Shown: positions 25,201 through 38,100, numbered from the stretch's first letter. The stretch is DNA of 64,000 nucleotides from Prinia subflava (GCF_021018805.1 NC_086248.1:28156922-28220921); one strand, 5' to 3'. The notes: generated by a model from the sequence alone, not told the origin. A program made the numbers and translations.

Positions 25201-25845
25201 TGCTATTATTCTTTAGAGTTAACATTTCATTTTCTAGTACTTCAAAATCAGGGTGAACAAATCCTTGCACTAGGCATGATTTTACTTAGTGAGGAAAGCA
25301 GCCCCCCTTTTGCCTTTAAATAGACATATTGGTTCTACTGTATGATTCTCTTAAAAAAAAAGTAAAAATCCCAGAAATACTGATAAACCCTCTCAACATT
25401 CACATTTTCAATGCACTATAATTAGGTTTCCAAATTCTCATTTTTCATTTGCTAAATAAAAGCATAATATAGTTTTTATTGTGCTTGCAGTAAAACAATA
25501 ATTGAACACCAGAAGGGCTTTCAGGTGCATATTATACATTTGACAACATCTAAGTACACAGAAGAAGAAACTAGAAAATTATATCGATTTTCTTTGGAAT
25601 GGCAAGACTGATACTTCTTCATTTGAAGGTTTTGCTTTTCCACAGAAGAAATGTGACAAAGGAAATCCAGCCTATAAGGAAAATATATAACAAAACAATA
25701 TATAATTAAAAATTTATCATTTCAGAACTAAACCATACGTCATTCTACTGCTCATAATGGAAAGAAACATGAAATGTACTTTAATAAAGACAATTAAAGA
25801 GAAATAATTTTGCATGTGTGAAATTATTAATCCATTTTTCTCTGC
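22204..25845. other. Unique AT-rich DNA, no gene seen
   Basis: AT-rich with an A24 run at 24608-24631 and a short tandem motif (ATTGGGTAA-type) near 25060-25087. Open frames on both strands at 22750-23160 overlap, lack motifs and are considered chance. Confidence 0.5.
24608..24631 (+). repeat. A24 homopolymer
   Basis: Uninterrupted run of adenines after CTCACCTA. Confidence 0.95.
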
Positions 25846-26010
25846 ATATCTATCTATATCTATCTATATCTATCTATCTATATCTATATCTATATCTATA
25901 TCTATATCTATATCTATATCTATATCTATATCTATATCATCTATATCATCTATATCATCTATATCATCTATATCATCTATATCATCTATATCTATATCTA
26001 ATCTATATCT
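25846..26010. repeat. Compound microsatellite, (CTATAT)n then (CTATATCAT)6
   Basis: Starts with mixed CTAT/CTATAT units, becomes a regular CTATAT hexamer array up to about 25931, then switches to six exact copies of the nonamer CTATATCAT (25932-25985), and returns to CTATAT units. The nonamer is the hexamer plus CAT, so it probably arose by one mutation followed by expansion. Translated frames of about 90 codons across it (Ile/Ser- or Leu/Tyr-repeats) are artefacts. Confidence 0.97.
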
Positions 26011-27684
26011 ATATCTGTATATCCTTTCTCTGTTTGAATTTGAAAATCAAGAAGTGGCTCCCAAAGTAGTCAGAAATGTTTCTTTTCCTTTAATGAAGTG
26101 AAGACCAGAATTCACCAGAACAGTTGTGTTGAATATCAACTTTAACATCTCTAGTGTATTTCCCAGAGATGCACTTTTCCATGGTAAAGGTTTCACTAAG
26201 GTAAGGTACAGTGTCAGTGGAAAAAGAGAAGTAACAAGACTCTCATGTTGAATGTCTAAAATGCGAACACATGGAAGGCTGAGGATCAAGTTCTTAGCCT
26301 GCTCAATTCAAAACAATTCAAAACCCCTCAGATACAAGGGGACAAGAGCACTCACCTCACACTGAAAGTCCTGTATCTGCCCTGAATACCAATCGAATGT
26401 AGTGCTACACAAAGACTTCTGTTTTCCTTCCAGCAGAGAACAAAAGCAAATTTCAGAATCTCACAAGTCACCATGTCACAGAACAGTCACCGTGCCATCA
26501 GCTGCATAGGGAACAGATTTTCAAAGTCAAAAAGTGGGACACCTTATGCCATCTGCTTTTATAGTCATGAAGCACTTATGTGCTTGGTCTTCTGGCCCTT
26601 TGAGTTGGTTTAGGAAATCTCCTTCACAGCAGTGAAGACATCAAAGAAAGTCTCGGCTCTACTATTTTTCTGTTATGGGAATAATCATTTATAAAAGCAT
26701 ACAAATTATTTTTATACCATAGCACAAGTAACATTATCAAACCCAAGAGTTTAGGAAACCAGTTTGCCAGCAAAACTTTGTCCTCTGCATGTTGCTCTGT
26801 CGTGATTCCTGTGGAACAGCATTTCTTGTATCATTTTGTCATACCACTTTTTCACAAGCCCCCAAACATGGTTTTAAACTTCTTTATAGTGGATTTTCTG
26901 CATTATTTCAAATTTAATAAATGTAAGAAAGTCACAATATGTCTAAAGTTGCACATTTACATGAAAATAGAAAGAAAAAAAAAAGAACAAAATATAAAAA
27001 GAAAAAAGGCATTGAAATGCCAGACACTAAACTTGGTTTTAGAATTGGAGAACATACTGCAATTCATGCTGATATGTTTACAGACTTTTCTGTAAAAACT
27101 CAGTGGCATCTGCTGAGTTCTTGTAAGGATTTTGAAATCTACACTCAGCAACATAAATGAAAGATTACCAATTTTATCTTTAATAACACCTTTTCCACAC
27201 AGAATCTGTATATACCTCAATCATGTATATATTCAATTTCACATACATAATGTTAATTGCTAAAAAAAAAATGTTCTTTTTTGCAAGACATTTTGAAAAA
27301 GCCCATCAGATCAGTTGCAAATGCAATTACAAAACAATGAGGTATTTATCTCATGGATTATATAATTCGAGAGAAAAAAAAAGTTTGAAAAATTATGAAT
27401 ATTTTCCTGCCTGTTCTATGTAAGTACTAAAGGTTAATGACATTTTAAAATAATATTTTGCATCTCAGAGTTCTCTTGGACAGCTTTGAATGAGAGTTAA
27501 TTTTTACCTAAAATTTATTGAGTTACATATGTACAAGGCAACTTCATGGCCTTTAACTGCTGTAACAGCTAGCTTCAGTACTTAATTCTCATAATTGTTT
27601 ATTAACATAACAGTAATTTAACCCAAGTGCACATCTCACTGCTCATGCCACGTGCACACAAGTGAGATAAGGTGCTTTGAGTCA
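26011..27684. other. Unique DNA, no gene seen
   Basis: No repeat family or convincing exon. Open frames on both strands at 26780-27220 are A/T-driven and overlap each other. Confidence 0.5.
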
Positions 27685-27820
27685 CCACCCCTGGAGGTGC
27701 AGACATGGCACTTTGGGACATGGTTTAGTGATAAAGTTGGCAGTGTTAGTAGAATGATTGAACTTTATGATCTTAAGGGTCTTTTACTGCCTTAATGGTT
27801 CTATAATTCTGTGATTCTGT
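27685..27820 (+). mobile_element. CR1: CR1 LINE 3' end
   Basis: Plus-strand CR1 terminus. 'caccacccctggaggtg' leads through a diverged 'gatgatcttaagggtc'-like part to the terminal repeats TTCTATAATTCTGTGATTCT. Severely truncated and diverged. The left border may extend to about 27660. Confidence 0.82.
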
Positions 27821-30020
27821 AATCAAATTCAACTCATATTAAGAGAGAAAGGGAACAAAATACATGTGAAGTCTTCAAGATTCTAAAGCTATTCCCCTAC
27901 TTATTTTAAAAATATAAGAAATTTAATGAGCTTTCACACTTTCTGTAGAAGAACAGAAAAGTCTAATGCTATGGCAACTAAACTGCTGTGTAAAACTTAT
28001 TTGGACACTGTTGATACTGCACTTATTTATCCCAATTTTTGAACTACTACATGAGGAGTTATACCAGGCTGTAACTGTGTACATCTACAGTAAAGAAATT
28101 GTGATGCTCCTCAAGAGGCTTCTTACAGCTGATTTTACCTGTGGAAAGTACAAAAGTAACCTTACCTTTGTCCACAGCAGTTGAAGAAATCTTCTGAAGA
28201 ATCTTCTGATAAGCAGAAACATTCTCTCAGTTGTTAGAATGACAAAATTTAAATGAAACAGAAGTTCAGATCAGGAGTTATTCTATACCAACATCTGGAA
28301 AGCCACTAACTCTGGTTTACCTGAATCTAAAATGATAAAATCCAGCTAAGTATGTAAGAGTGGCAGAATGAAAAGAGATGGACTAAAAAAAAAAAAACAA
28401 ACTCAAGCAAAGCAGCAAAAACTAAGCTTTTACAGAAGTCTAGTACCAAAGACTTGGAAAAGAAATGGACCTGAAAATCTACATCTTCTACAGAAATTAC
28501 AAGAGTTTCTTAGAGAAGTGAAAAAAAGGGGACTATTGTATTTTAGGTTAGGTAGACCATATCATGGAAGAAACTGAGATATTTGATTTTAGAACCTTCA
28601 AAATAATAAATCTCAAATCTCAAGACCAGATAAAAAGTGCAGAGTGAGTAAATATTCACATATATTAAAATATTTGTAAAGGTTCACAAGTCTAGCAGCT
28701 AGACTTGTGCAAAGTAGGGGCCTTATTTTGAACTCACTGGGTCTATGACAACTTACATCAGATGTTATCTTTCCTATATTTGATTGGTATTGTTTAGATT
28801 GAGAATTATATTTTTTCCAATGAATAATAATGATTAATTTGAGCAGAGAACACATACCTATTATTTTTTTCTTAGTTTAGTGCAGAATTCTCATCACTTT
28901 TGATGAATACAGGCTTAATAAAATAATTTCTTTTATACATAGGCAGATGGATGTGTGGATGGATAGGTAGATGTATACTTCTGTGCACTGATGTGTGTGT
29001 TTTCATAAAGTAAAATAATACAAGTCTTGCAGTAGAAAGATTTGCTTAACATATATTAGATGTGAAAGTTACATATGTAAGAGGATATTATCTAAGAATC
29101 ATATTCAGCTCAATAAAATGGGGCTCTGACTAAAAATATAAATCAGTCTTTTTAAAATTTACCAGTCTTGTGTTATTTTTAGGCAACAATTGAAAAAGTG
29201 TGATTATATTTGAAAACACACATTTCACTTAGATTTTAACTATCATATGGAATTTCTGTGGATCTTTGTTCATACTTAATAAAAAACAGTAGCAATTTTT
29301 AAGAATAAATCATTCATAATAGTGAACATATCTTTAATAAAAATGTACTGGAATTATTATTTTTTTTAGGAAAAATGCCAGTGTTTGGTATTATGGGTTT
29401 TTTTGTAAATATGTTCAATTTTAATTTTTTTTATCAAGTCATATCTGAATTCAAAAACTACTTAGGTCTGAAGAAACTGTGGTAAATGGATCTTACCTTT
29501 GCCCTTTTTATGTATGATGGATATAAATTTCAGCATCATAGGTTTTAGAAGTTCATCTTAAGTACTTACTTGAAACTGTCAACCTGTTCAGGAATGAGTA
29601 ATAGTTTACTCTAACTCCAGATTTTAGTAAACAAATATCAGACAACTTATGATTTGGAATGATTTTTATATTCCTCTCAGTTCTCTCTGTGTATCATGTC
29701 CATATACAAGGTCTAAACCTTTCAGACACAGTAAAAGAAAATAATTATATTTCTAAAGAATTATGGACTACTACTATATTTACTGCAGCTCCATATGTTG
29801 GGTTTAAGTTAATAACTCATATGTTCTTCCTTATATTTTAAAACGTAAGAACTAGCAGAAATGCTAGGATAGTGACATTCACTCTTCCATAACAGTATGA
29901 CTCAGCTGGTAATTTTATAATGCATATTAATTAGGGTTCCTAAGCATTTACCAATTTCTTATCTCAATTTCTTCCATGTTCAATATCCTCCAAGCAACCT
30001 CCCCAAATTTTTTCACTGTT
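27821..30020. other. Unique AT-rich DNA, no gene seen
   Basis: Contains a perfect hairpin palindrome at 28685-28709. No other structure recognised. Confidence 0.5.
28685..28709. repeat. Perfect short inverted repeat (hairpin)
   Basis: CACAAGTCTAG, three-base spacer CAG, then CTAGACTTGTG: two 11-base arms with no mismatch. It does not lie in a recognised repeat or next to a coding region. Confidence 0.9.
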
Positions 30021-30214
30021 AGGGTGCTCAGGCATTGGAATGGGTTGCCCAGGGAGGTGGTGGAGTCCCCACCCCTGGAGCTGCAAGAAGAGCATCCGGA
30101 TCTGGTGCTGGCTGAGGAGGTTTAGTGGTTCAGGGGTTACAGTGGCAAGTGCAGGGTGGGTGGTCGGAATGGACGATTTTAAAATGCCTCTTCCAGCCTC
30201 AATGATTCTGTGAT
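30021..30214 (+). mobile_element. CR1: CR1 LINE 3' end
   Basis: Plus-strand CR1 tail. 'ggaatgggttgcccaggga' is followed by 'gtggtggagtccccacccct', then a diverged middle and the terminal AATGATTCTGTGAT. It is another subfamily from the copies with 'ggttggaagg'. Non-coding, 5'-truncated. Confidence 0.88.
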
Positions 30215-31172
30215 ACTAAAATTCTATTACATTTACCAAGTATTTATAGGAAGAACATATGCTTTCTGGTGGTGATTATGCAATGTTTTGTCAACAGTTG
30301 TATGTTGGTGGAGATTGTACAAATATAATATATGTAATTTTGGTATTTCAGCATTTTTTTCCCCTCCTAAATACATATATGCAGTTGTTTACACTCTACA
30401 GGTTAAATACACATTCCAGATCCCCTTTGACAGGCAGTAGAACTCAGACATAAAATGTGTTGTCTTTTTGTTATAACTGTGCAAATGATTTGGGCTATTA
30501 GACAGTTAGCAACCTAATTGCTATAAAAATTTGAACAAAAAGAGTCTTAAGCGCTCCAGGTTTTTTAGATGTAACATCTACATTTTATCACATAAAGTTT
30601 AGGCATTTAGTCTAGATTACTCACTCTCTCACCTCTAGATAATAGGAATCCTATCTGAAGGTTAAATATGTTTCATAAAACTTGGCATCCTTTGAGGTTG
30701 TTACTATTCAGATAATGAACCCTTAATAATAAATAGAGGTATCACACCTGCTTAGCTATTTTAGAAAATTCATAGTGTCATTGAAACTCATAGTGCTATT
30801 GAAACAATGAGGAAGACAGACTTACCATAATGAAAAAAAAAAAAAGTCAATTATTATCCATTTACATGGAGTACATTGGATTCCTAGGGATTTTCCACAG
30901 GATTGTTTTCCGTAAGTTCTAAATACAAATGTCTCTGATACTTATCACTGCTTCTGTCTCATCTTTATCAAATATCACTTTATCATCTGTATCAAAGACA
31001 GCTTTAGAACTGAACTGCTGTTTAAACAAGTAGCAGTTAATAATTCCACATTTTCAAACAGTGATCTAAAATACTGGGTAAAATAGATAACTACTCTAAA
31101 GTTGCATTCATGTCTGTGGTTATGTTGAGTATGAAAACTCATTTTCCTAAAGTCACTAGTAAAACCTATTTG
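30215..31172. other. Unique DNA, no gene seen
   Basis: Includes an 18-bp imperfect tandem duplication (30770-30787 and 30788-30805, TCATAGTGNNATTGAAAC type). No gene or repeat family recognised. Confidence 0.5.
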
Positions 31173-31748
31173 TGTTCATTTTGGCTGGGATTGAGTTATT
31201 TTCTTCAGAGTAGCTGGTATGAGGCGGTGTTTTGGATTTGTGCTGGAAATGCTGGCAATAACAGAGATGTTTTAGTTATTGCTGAGCAGTGCCTAAACAG
31301 AGTCAAGGCCTTTTCTGCTCCTCACACCACCCCAGCAGTGAGGAGGCTGGGGGCACACAAGGACTCAGGAAGGGACACAGCCAGGACAGGTGACACCAGC
31401 TACCACAGAGACATCCCATACCATATGGCATCATGCTCAGCATATAAAGCTGGGGGAAGAAGGAGGAGGAGGTGGGACTGGAAGGTGTTTGTCTTCCCAA
31501 GTCATTGTTGTATGTGAGGGAGCCCTGCTTTCCTGGGAGACAGCTGAACACCTGCCTGCTGATGGGAAGTGATGAATGAATTCCTTGTTTTGTTTTGCTT
31601 CCATGCAAAGGTTTTGCATTTAAACTGCCAATCCATCGAGTTTTCTCACTTTTCTCACTTCTCACCACCTGATTCCTCCATCTCACTGCGAGGGGATGAG
31701 TGAGCAGTTCCGTGGGGCTTAGTTGCAGGCTGGGGTTAAGCCACAATA
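31173..31748 (+). mobile_element. Endogenous retrovirus solo LTR (LTR family C)
   Basis: About 576 bp with the layout of an avian ERV LTR: a TG start followed by 'ttttggctgggattgag', a U3 region, a TATA box at 31443-31448 followed by a GGGGGAAGAAGGAGG run, then 'gaattccttgttttg', a T/C-rich U5 and an end near 'ggttaagccaca'. The 3' half matches, in opposite orientation, the LTR piece at 40161-40425 (for example AAACAAGGAATTCATTC). Terminal CA has decayed. Possible imperfect flanks are TATTTG on the left and TATTGA on the right. No internal retroviral genes adjoin it. Open frames of 135 and 155 codons across it are chance products of GC-rich LTR sequence. Confidence 0.85.
31443..31448 (+). promoter_or_regulatory. 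TATA box of LTR
   Basis: TATAAA at the U3/R position, in LTR orientation. The homologous place in the LTR at 40771 has decayed to TATGTG. Promoter activity is not shown. Confidence 0.6.
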
Positions 31749-33120
31749 TATTGATTTGCAAATCTTCCACTCTTCTTCCCAGGATTTGAAAATACCATTG
31801 ACAGTAATATCAAAGCAGAATAAAACATTTTCTCCTTTTTTGTCCTTCAAGTACTTCAGAAGACAGAGTAGGGAGAACTATGAGGATGAGGCAGAAGATA
31901 GGTACATTACCTGTGAGTAAAGGAGGAAATTTCTGTGTGGACCAGTAGAGCATAGGACTGTTTACTTGTTTATTTTTATCATGTTAGATGGTATTGGTTT
32001 CAAATTGACTAAATCTTTCTTTGTTCATGGATCATTGACTGGGTAGATTGTAACAGCTCCTTTGGAACCATTACAGTACGTCATTTCAATCCAACCATTG
32101 AGAGTATATATGCAGCCTCTCTGTTCCAACTCCACCAGAAATGTCATTGAAATCATTGCCTGTGTGCTGAGCATATTGTTTTTAACTTTCATCTAATAGT
32201 TACTTATATTTTTAAGTATCATAAGCAGTTAGAACATGCTGTAAATGAGCTGTTAAAAATGTATGTTCTAAAAACTAAAATAATGGTATAATTTTTTAAA
32301 AATCGCTCTACAAGTAAAACGAAACAATCTAGAAACCTTTCTAAAATGTTATTAAATTTTAAAAAATTTAAAAAAAATATTACCAAAGTAGAAACACATC
32401 CTCAGACTACTTTGCTGGGAATGGAGCCAGTTGTCATTAGCATGCTGAGCACACTCTAGCTCTGTATTGTTTCCTGAACCTACAAATAAAGTCATGATCA
32501 GATTCAACAGAGGAAGCTTAAAGTACATGAGAGAGGCCTCAGAGTTGATAAGCATTTGGGAAGTCTTAAAAAAGGGATTTAACAGTATTTCAGATAGAAA
32601 TAATGCCCCACTTTAAAGCAGTGAAGGTTGTCCTCCAAATAAGATATTTCAGTCTAAAATAGGGAAGCAATACGTGTAAATCATATTGCAGATAATGATA
32701 ATTTCCAATTTCAGATTTCAGGTTTCTCTTTTGAAATACCTATTTCAGCAAAACTTTCTAAGGGAAACTGATCTAATTTATATCACAGTCTGTCAAATTT
32801 CCTGTTTTGTCTGAAAAGTCAATTACAGTCCAGAATTTTAATTAATATTCTCAAATGTCAGCATATGTTATTTCATAATCCTTTCATGGTGATTGGATTC
32901 AAATCCTTTCTCCCCTCCTAATAAAATGAAGATGAAGGAAAGAGCATTAAACATCAGAAAATATATGGTACTTGTCCTGTCCTGCATGTGTTGATTCTTC
33001 AGCTTCAGGTAGATTCTGAGTTCTAACTAGCAAATATATCCAGTTCCAAAAGAGACTGTGAATTTATGTTTTGTATTGCAAATGAATGTTTTCTCACAAT
33101 ATATGACAGCAAATCATATG
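31749..33120. other. Unique DNA, no gene seen
   Basis: AT-rich. The 32395-32560 stretch is of more balanced composition. No exon, RNA gene or repeat family recognised. Confidence 0.5.
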
Positions 33121-34175
33121 GAATCATCGAATCAATGGCTTGGGTTGGAAGGAACCTTAAAGGTCATATACTTCCAAATCCCCTGCCATAGACAGGGATA
33201 CCTTCCACTAGACCAGGTTACTGAGAGCTCCACCCAACCTGGCCTTAAACACTTCCACATAGGGGTAAGGCATCCCTAACATCTTTGGGCAACCTATTCC
33301 AGCATCTCACCACCTTCACAGAAAGGAATTACTTCTGAATATCTTTTAAACCTACTTTTCTTCCCTTTAAAGCCATCTCCCCTTTTCCTATTACTACACG
33401 CCTTTGTAAAAAGTCTCTTTCCAGCTTTCTTTTCAGCCCTGTTTAGGTACTGAAAGGCCTCAATTAGGTCACCCCAAAGCCTTGTCTTCTCCAGGCTGAA
33501 TAACCGCATCTCTCTCAGCCTTTCCTCACTCCAGCCCTCTTATCTTTCTTGCCCTGCTTTGGAGTTGCTCTAAAATATCCACATTCCTTTTGTACTGTGG
33601 GCACCAGAAATGGATGCAGTACTACAGGTGGAGTCTCACCAGAGTGGAGCAGAGGGACAGAATCACTTCCCTCCACCCGCTGGCCATGCCACTTTTGATA
33701 CAGTCCAGGATGCGTTTGGCTTTCTGAACAACAAGTGGACATTGCTGGCTCATGTTGAGCTTCTCATGAACTAACACATCCAAGTCCTTCTCCTTAGAGC
33801 TGCTCCAAATCCATGCTCCATCCAGCCTGCAGTTGTTCTTGGAATTTCCCCAGTCCACATGCAGGACCCTGTACCTGACTTTGTTGAACTTCATGAAGTT
33901 CAGACTAGTCTATCTCTCAAGGCTGCCGAGATCCCTCTGGTTGGTATCCCTTTCCTTCGGAGTGTCAACCACACCATTCAAATGGGCACCGTTGGCAAAC
34001 TTGCTGTGGGTGCTCTCCTTCTTTCATGCCACCAACAAAGACTGTAGAAAGTGCCAGTCCCAAAGTCAGCCCCCAAGGAAGGACACTTTTCACTTATCTC
34101 TACTTGGACATCAAGCCACTGACCTGAAGCCATTGACCTCAAGCCTTTGAGTGTGACCTTCCAGCCAATTCCTTA
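33121..34175 (-). mobile_element. CR1: CR1 LINE, 3' kilobase with ORF2 C-terminus
   Basis: The longest single CR1 piece in the window, in minus orientation. The 3'-terminal motif lies at 33121 (GAATCATCGAATCAATGG), followed by the 3' untranslated part and then the C-terminal part of ORF2, the endonuclease/reverse transcriptase protein. Minus-strand reading gives recognisable pieces: one from 33894 down to 33622 (starting MKFNKVRYRVLHV) and one from 33509 down to 33294 (MRLFSLEKTRLWGDLIEAF), in different frames, so at least one frameshift separates them. The 5' end, including the reverse transcriptase core, is lost. Confidence 0.93.
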
Positions 34176-35089
34176 AGACTGACTGTATTGTCTTCAATGA
34201 GGCTGAAATAGAGATTTAGGGAAAAAGATATGATTTCAAATTTCACTAGTTTTCACTAGTTTACTAGTTTTGAAAAACAAAGTACCTCATCCAAAACACA
34301 AATTCAAATTTTAAATTGTTTATAATTCCCATCAGCTGTCTCCTCTTTTTACACCTTATAAGAATTAATATTGTGATGTGGTTTTGACCTGCATATTTAC
34401 AAAAGAATCATGTACTTTTATACTGATTAGAGAAAATGCTCATAACAAAAGCTGAGGCAAAAACCAGCAAGTGGCATGAGTGTTGTATGACTTCTCTCTT
34501 CCTCTCAACTTCCAACCCTTGCAGTCTTTTACTGAACAAAGGCAACCCCATTAGACTCATATTCAAAAGGGTTAACAGTGTACAAAATTTTGTGCACAAA
34601 CAAACAAACAAACAAACCAACCCAACCCTAAAACTGCAGGGCTTTTACTTGTCTAGAATTTAGAACATCAGAAATGCAGCTGCTTTTCTGAAGCTGTAAC
34701 AGATAAAATTTCCAATATTCCTTTGAGACTACTGCATTATTTCTTCTGGGTCTTAGAGCAGAAGCCCAGAGTCATTCATCATCTCTGAATATGACATCTC
34801 TCTGACCAACAAGCCACTTAACAAAATATTCCAGCTGGTCGGCAGTAGTATATGTAAAGAGAGCATCAAATGCCAGGGGGAAATGAACCCTTTCCTCCCC
34901 TTTTTCTCTTGTATAAGGAGCATAGATTGCCCAGAAAACAGTTTTCAGGCATCTGTAATTGAATGTGAGATGAACTTCCACAAGCTTTAATGAGGAGTAA
35001 TATTACTGCCCAGGCAGCAGAAGTTAGTGCTCTGCTCCATGTCCCAAAATATTTCATTAATATTAACCAAGGTTTCCTACTCTCCCCAG
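34176..35089. other. Unique DNA upstream of an exon-like segment
   Basis: Contains a short (CAAA)n repeat at 34597-34618. Its last part (35055-35089) has branch-point-like TATTAAC and a C/T-rich tract ending CAG, as expected before an exon. Confidence 0.45.
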
Positions 35090-35186
35090 GCAACAATGCT
35101 GTAGCAGAGCAGAAAGATGCAAATAACTCTCACAGTCACCCAACTAATCACTGGAATAACGAGTACATAGAAGTGATGTTCATCAG
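35090..35186 (+). other. Exon-like segment (candidate)
   Basis: A 97-nt stretch with good splice signals on both sides: TTTCCTACTCTCCCCAG ends at 35089 with TATTAAC about 25 bases upstream, and GTGAGG starts at 35187. One frame is open: two bases, 31 codons, two bases. The other two frames have stops. The predicted peptide (it includes AVAEQKDANNSHSHPTNH) is polar and Asn/His-rich and matches no family I recognise. It might be an exon of an unrecognised gene, an alternative or non-coding exon, or chance. Its phase does not join directly to the weaker candidate at 12121-12284. Confidence 0.33.
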
Positions 35187-38100
35187 GTGAGGGAAATAGG
35201 TCTTTTCCACCAGGAAAAAAGTTTTTGTTACTGTAGTTACAGGTAAAATCCTTTTGTACAGTATTTTAGCATTAAAAATGTACTTTTCTATTGTTGGCTT
35301 TTGGACTTTTAAGAAGAAAAATAATTCCAAATAGCAAGAAGACATTATTATTACAATTTCTGCATTAGAGGGTATAAACAATAATAAAATCCTTTGTCAT
35401 GGCCTGCCAAAGTAGTCTGTTCAATGATAAATTATAAAAATTGCAAAAATGAATTTGGTTGTAAATATAGACTCATATAAAGAAGACTGAAGTGCCATGA
35501 AGAGTGTTTTGAAGGACAACTGAGCTCTCAAGGGCAGCAGAAGACCATAATTTCTAATGTAGCTGTGCAATTTATTCAACATGAGGCTAAGACATCCTTA
35601 AGCTTTTAGAGCCCAAGTACAAAACTACCATATATGATTCATCCCATCTTTTGACTAGTTCCATTCTAACCTTTGTGTGGAACAACATGGATGAAAATGA
35701 AAAAGCCCAGCATGAGACCTGACGTATCTATCCACAGCATATTGCTAGATGTAAAGTATATATTGTTTGTGAAGCGAATGTGTGCATGCATTACCAAAAT
35801 CAGAGAATAATAGAATAATGTTTATAATTACTTCATTTTAGTCATAGAGGGTTTATTTTCTTTGATATTTTTACCTAATAATTTACACTATTCCAGAAGA
35901 CTTCAAAAAGATGTTTGGAGTCCCATGTGTAAGGATTTAAAAAATTACTTAATTTTACCCAGTTTGCTTGTCTTGGACAAAGAAAATGGTGATCTTGCAC
36001 AGCGGCTGACCTGATTCATAGAATATTTCCAAACATGGGGGCTTAAGTCACTGTGAAGTTTGGCGATACTTTATTAAGATTGGTAAGCAGTGATAGATTC
36101 CTAACCACAATTACCATCTTCCAGGAGAACATACTGGGTTTGCAAATAATGAAAACGGAAAGAATTACCAAAATATTCTTCAAAATGGATTAGCAGATAT
36201 GTTAGATATACTGCCAGGTACTGTAGGCCGAGGGTAGAAAGCCAAGGGACTCTTGGGTAGACAAGGAACAGCAGGAGGCTCTGCTAATTTTGCATCTCAT
36301 TCAGGAATAATTGTGTGTCTCCCACTGCTGTAACTGTTCCCCAATTTCCCTTTGAGGCTCTGACTCCTTCTTCCTTCTGAATACTCCTGCAATTCCTTCT
36401 CTTTGTCATGTCCTAGGCATATTTTCATCACTGCATCTCCAACAGATTTCTAGGAGCTACCTGGCAGCAAGTCACCCTTGCACTATTAATTTCTTACCTC
36501 CTCCAGTCTTTGAGGTGTACATCTGAAAACTTTCCTACTGGAATGTATACAATAAAATAATTTGTTAAAAGGCACACACATTAGAAAGAATATATGAGAA
36601 TTCAAGGACACAATTTTTAGCTTAAAGATACATACACTAGAGGTTTGGTCACTGCAATGCTGCTGTAATGCCTAAGCACTAGTATCTTCCCTCAGCATCT
36701 GAATCACCAGCCTTGAGTCACCTGTGGAGGCATGAAGCCCATAGCAACTAGAAAAAAACAATGCTGTGCTGGAAGTCAAGAGTGAGGTGCAAAGGAAAAT
36801 TAGGCTCCACTCTTCCCCTGGCCGTACTTCTTCCTCCTTCACCTTACATTTTTAACACAGAACCAAACAAATACATTGTCTGACTCATCCTTTTAAAGAG
36901 CCTCTCACCTGGGGAGGGGACTGGAGGGTTGGGATACTAACTGTTCACTTAAAGCTACACACAAGGTTCAGTATGATACACATTGCTCAAGCTATGCTCT
37001 CTTTCCGCAATGGAAAACAGCTGAGTTTTCAGCGGGCCTGAAAACGTTCCCAATTCCTGAGTAGGCTGTTATCTGGAGATTGAACAACTCTCCACAGAGT
37101 AAGGAAATACAGATTTATTTGCATATAAGATTTCAGCCATGAAAGTTTTTTATTTTTTTCCCTTGCCCTTTCATTCAGATTATAGTTTGAATATCTCTTC
37201 CTCTCTGATCAAACTAGCATCCTTGCCCTGCTTCAACCCACAAAATCTTTGCTCTGTTCTAAATATAAGATGAAACTGTTTCTTCAACACCCTTAACAGC
37301 TTTTAATCTATTATTTATTATTAAACCACATAATTATATTATTTATAGCTTTTCTTGTAAAGTGTCTTGGGATGCATTTTTATGAAGTGCTATTCAAAAT
37401 AAAATTGTATTGCACTAAAGAACAGTTCTCATTTATTTTTTAATAATTATTTGATCTTGCCTTGATTTACTGAGTCACTAAGGCATCTTATTTCTGATGA
37501 TTTAAGGGATGCTATGAAGTTTATATGAGTTTTAACTCAGATCCTCAGCTAATGTAATCGGCAAAGTTCCAATGCAATCAGTGGAGGTCTGCCAACTCAC
37601 ACTAGTTCTGTCCTACCACAGTTTGTAAAAATCTCTTCTCATCTATGTTTTAAATGACAATTTAGATGCCAAACAATTATTTTTAATCTACATTGCTTGT
37701 CACTATATAGAGTTTATTTTTTCCATTTCATCTTACTTAGGTAAATCAGACTGGTTTATTTCTAAAAGCCTTTCAGTTCTGCCTCTGATATAATACTACA
37801 ATTTTGAAAGGTTTTTCACTGCTAACTCTGCAGGGAAATGCAATAAAATTGAAGCTATATATTTTGTAAATTTTATGGATATGCTTTTGTCAAATCATAG
37901 TCACCAAGAATTTCATTATTATTGTAACATTATAGTGATCATTCTCAAACACTGTAAGAAGAAAATAAAATAATATATACATACAAAAACATAAATTTTT
38001 AAGCCAATCAATGATTTTAAGTGTCTCCATTGTCAGACACACAACAGGGAAATCACAGGGACACCTGAACCATTAAGATTCTGAAAAGTCGCATAAATTG

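Noticed and set aside
25814..26101. 95-codon frame with Ser/Ile repeats
   Set aside because: Translation of the CTATAT/CTATATCAT microsatellite; no biological protein expected.
31303..31770. 155-codon minus-strand and 135-codon plus-strand frames
   Set aside because: Both lie inside a recognisable LTR and are produced by its GC-rich, stop-poor composition.
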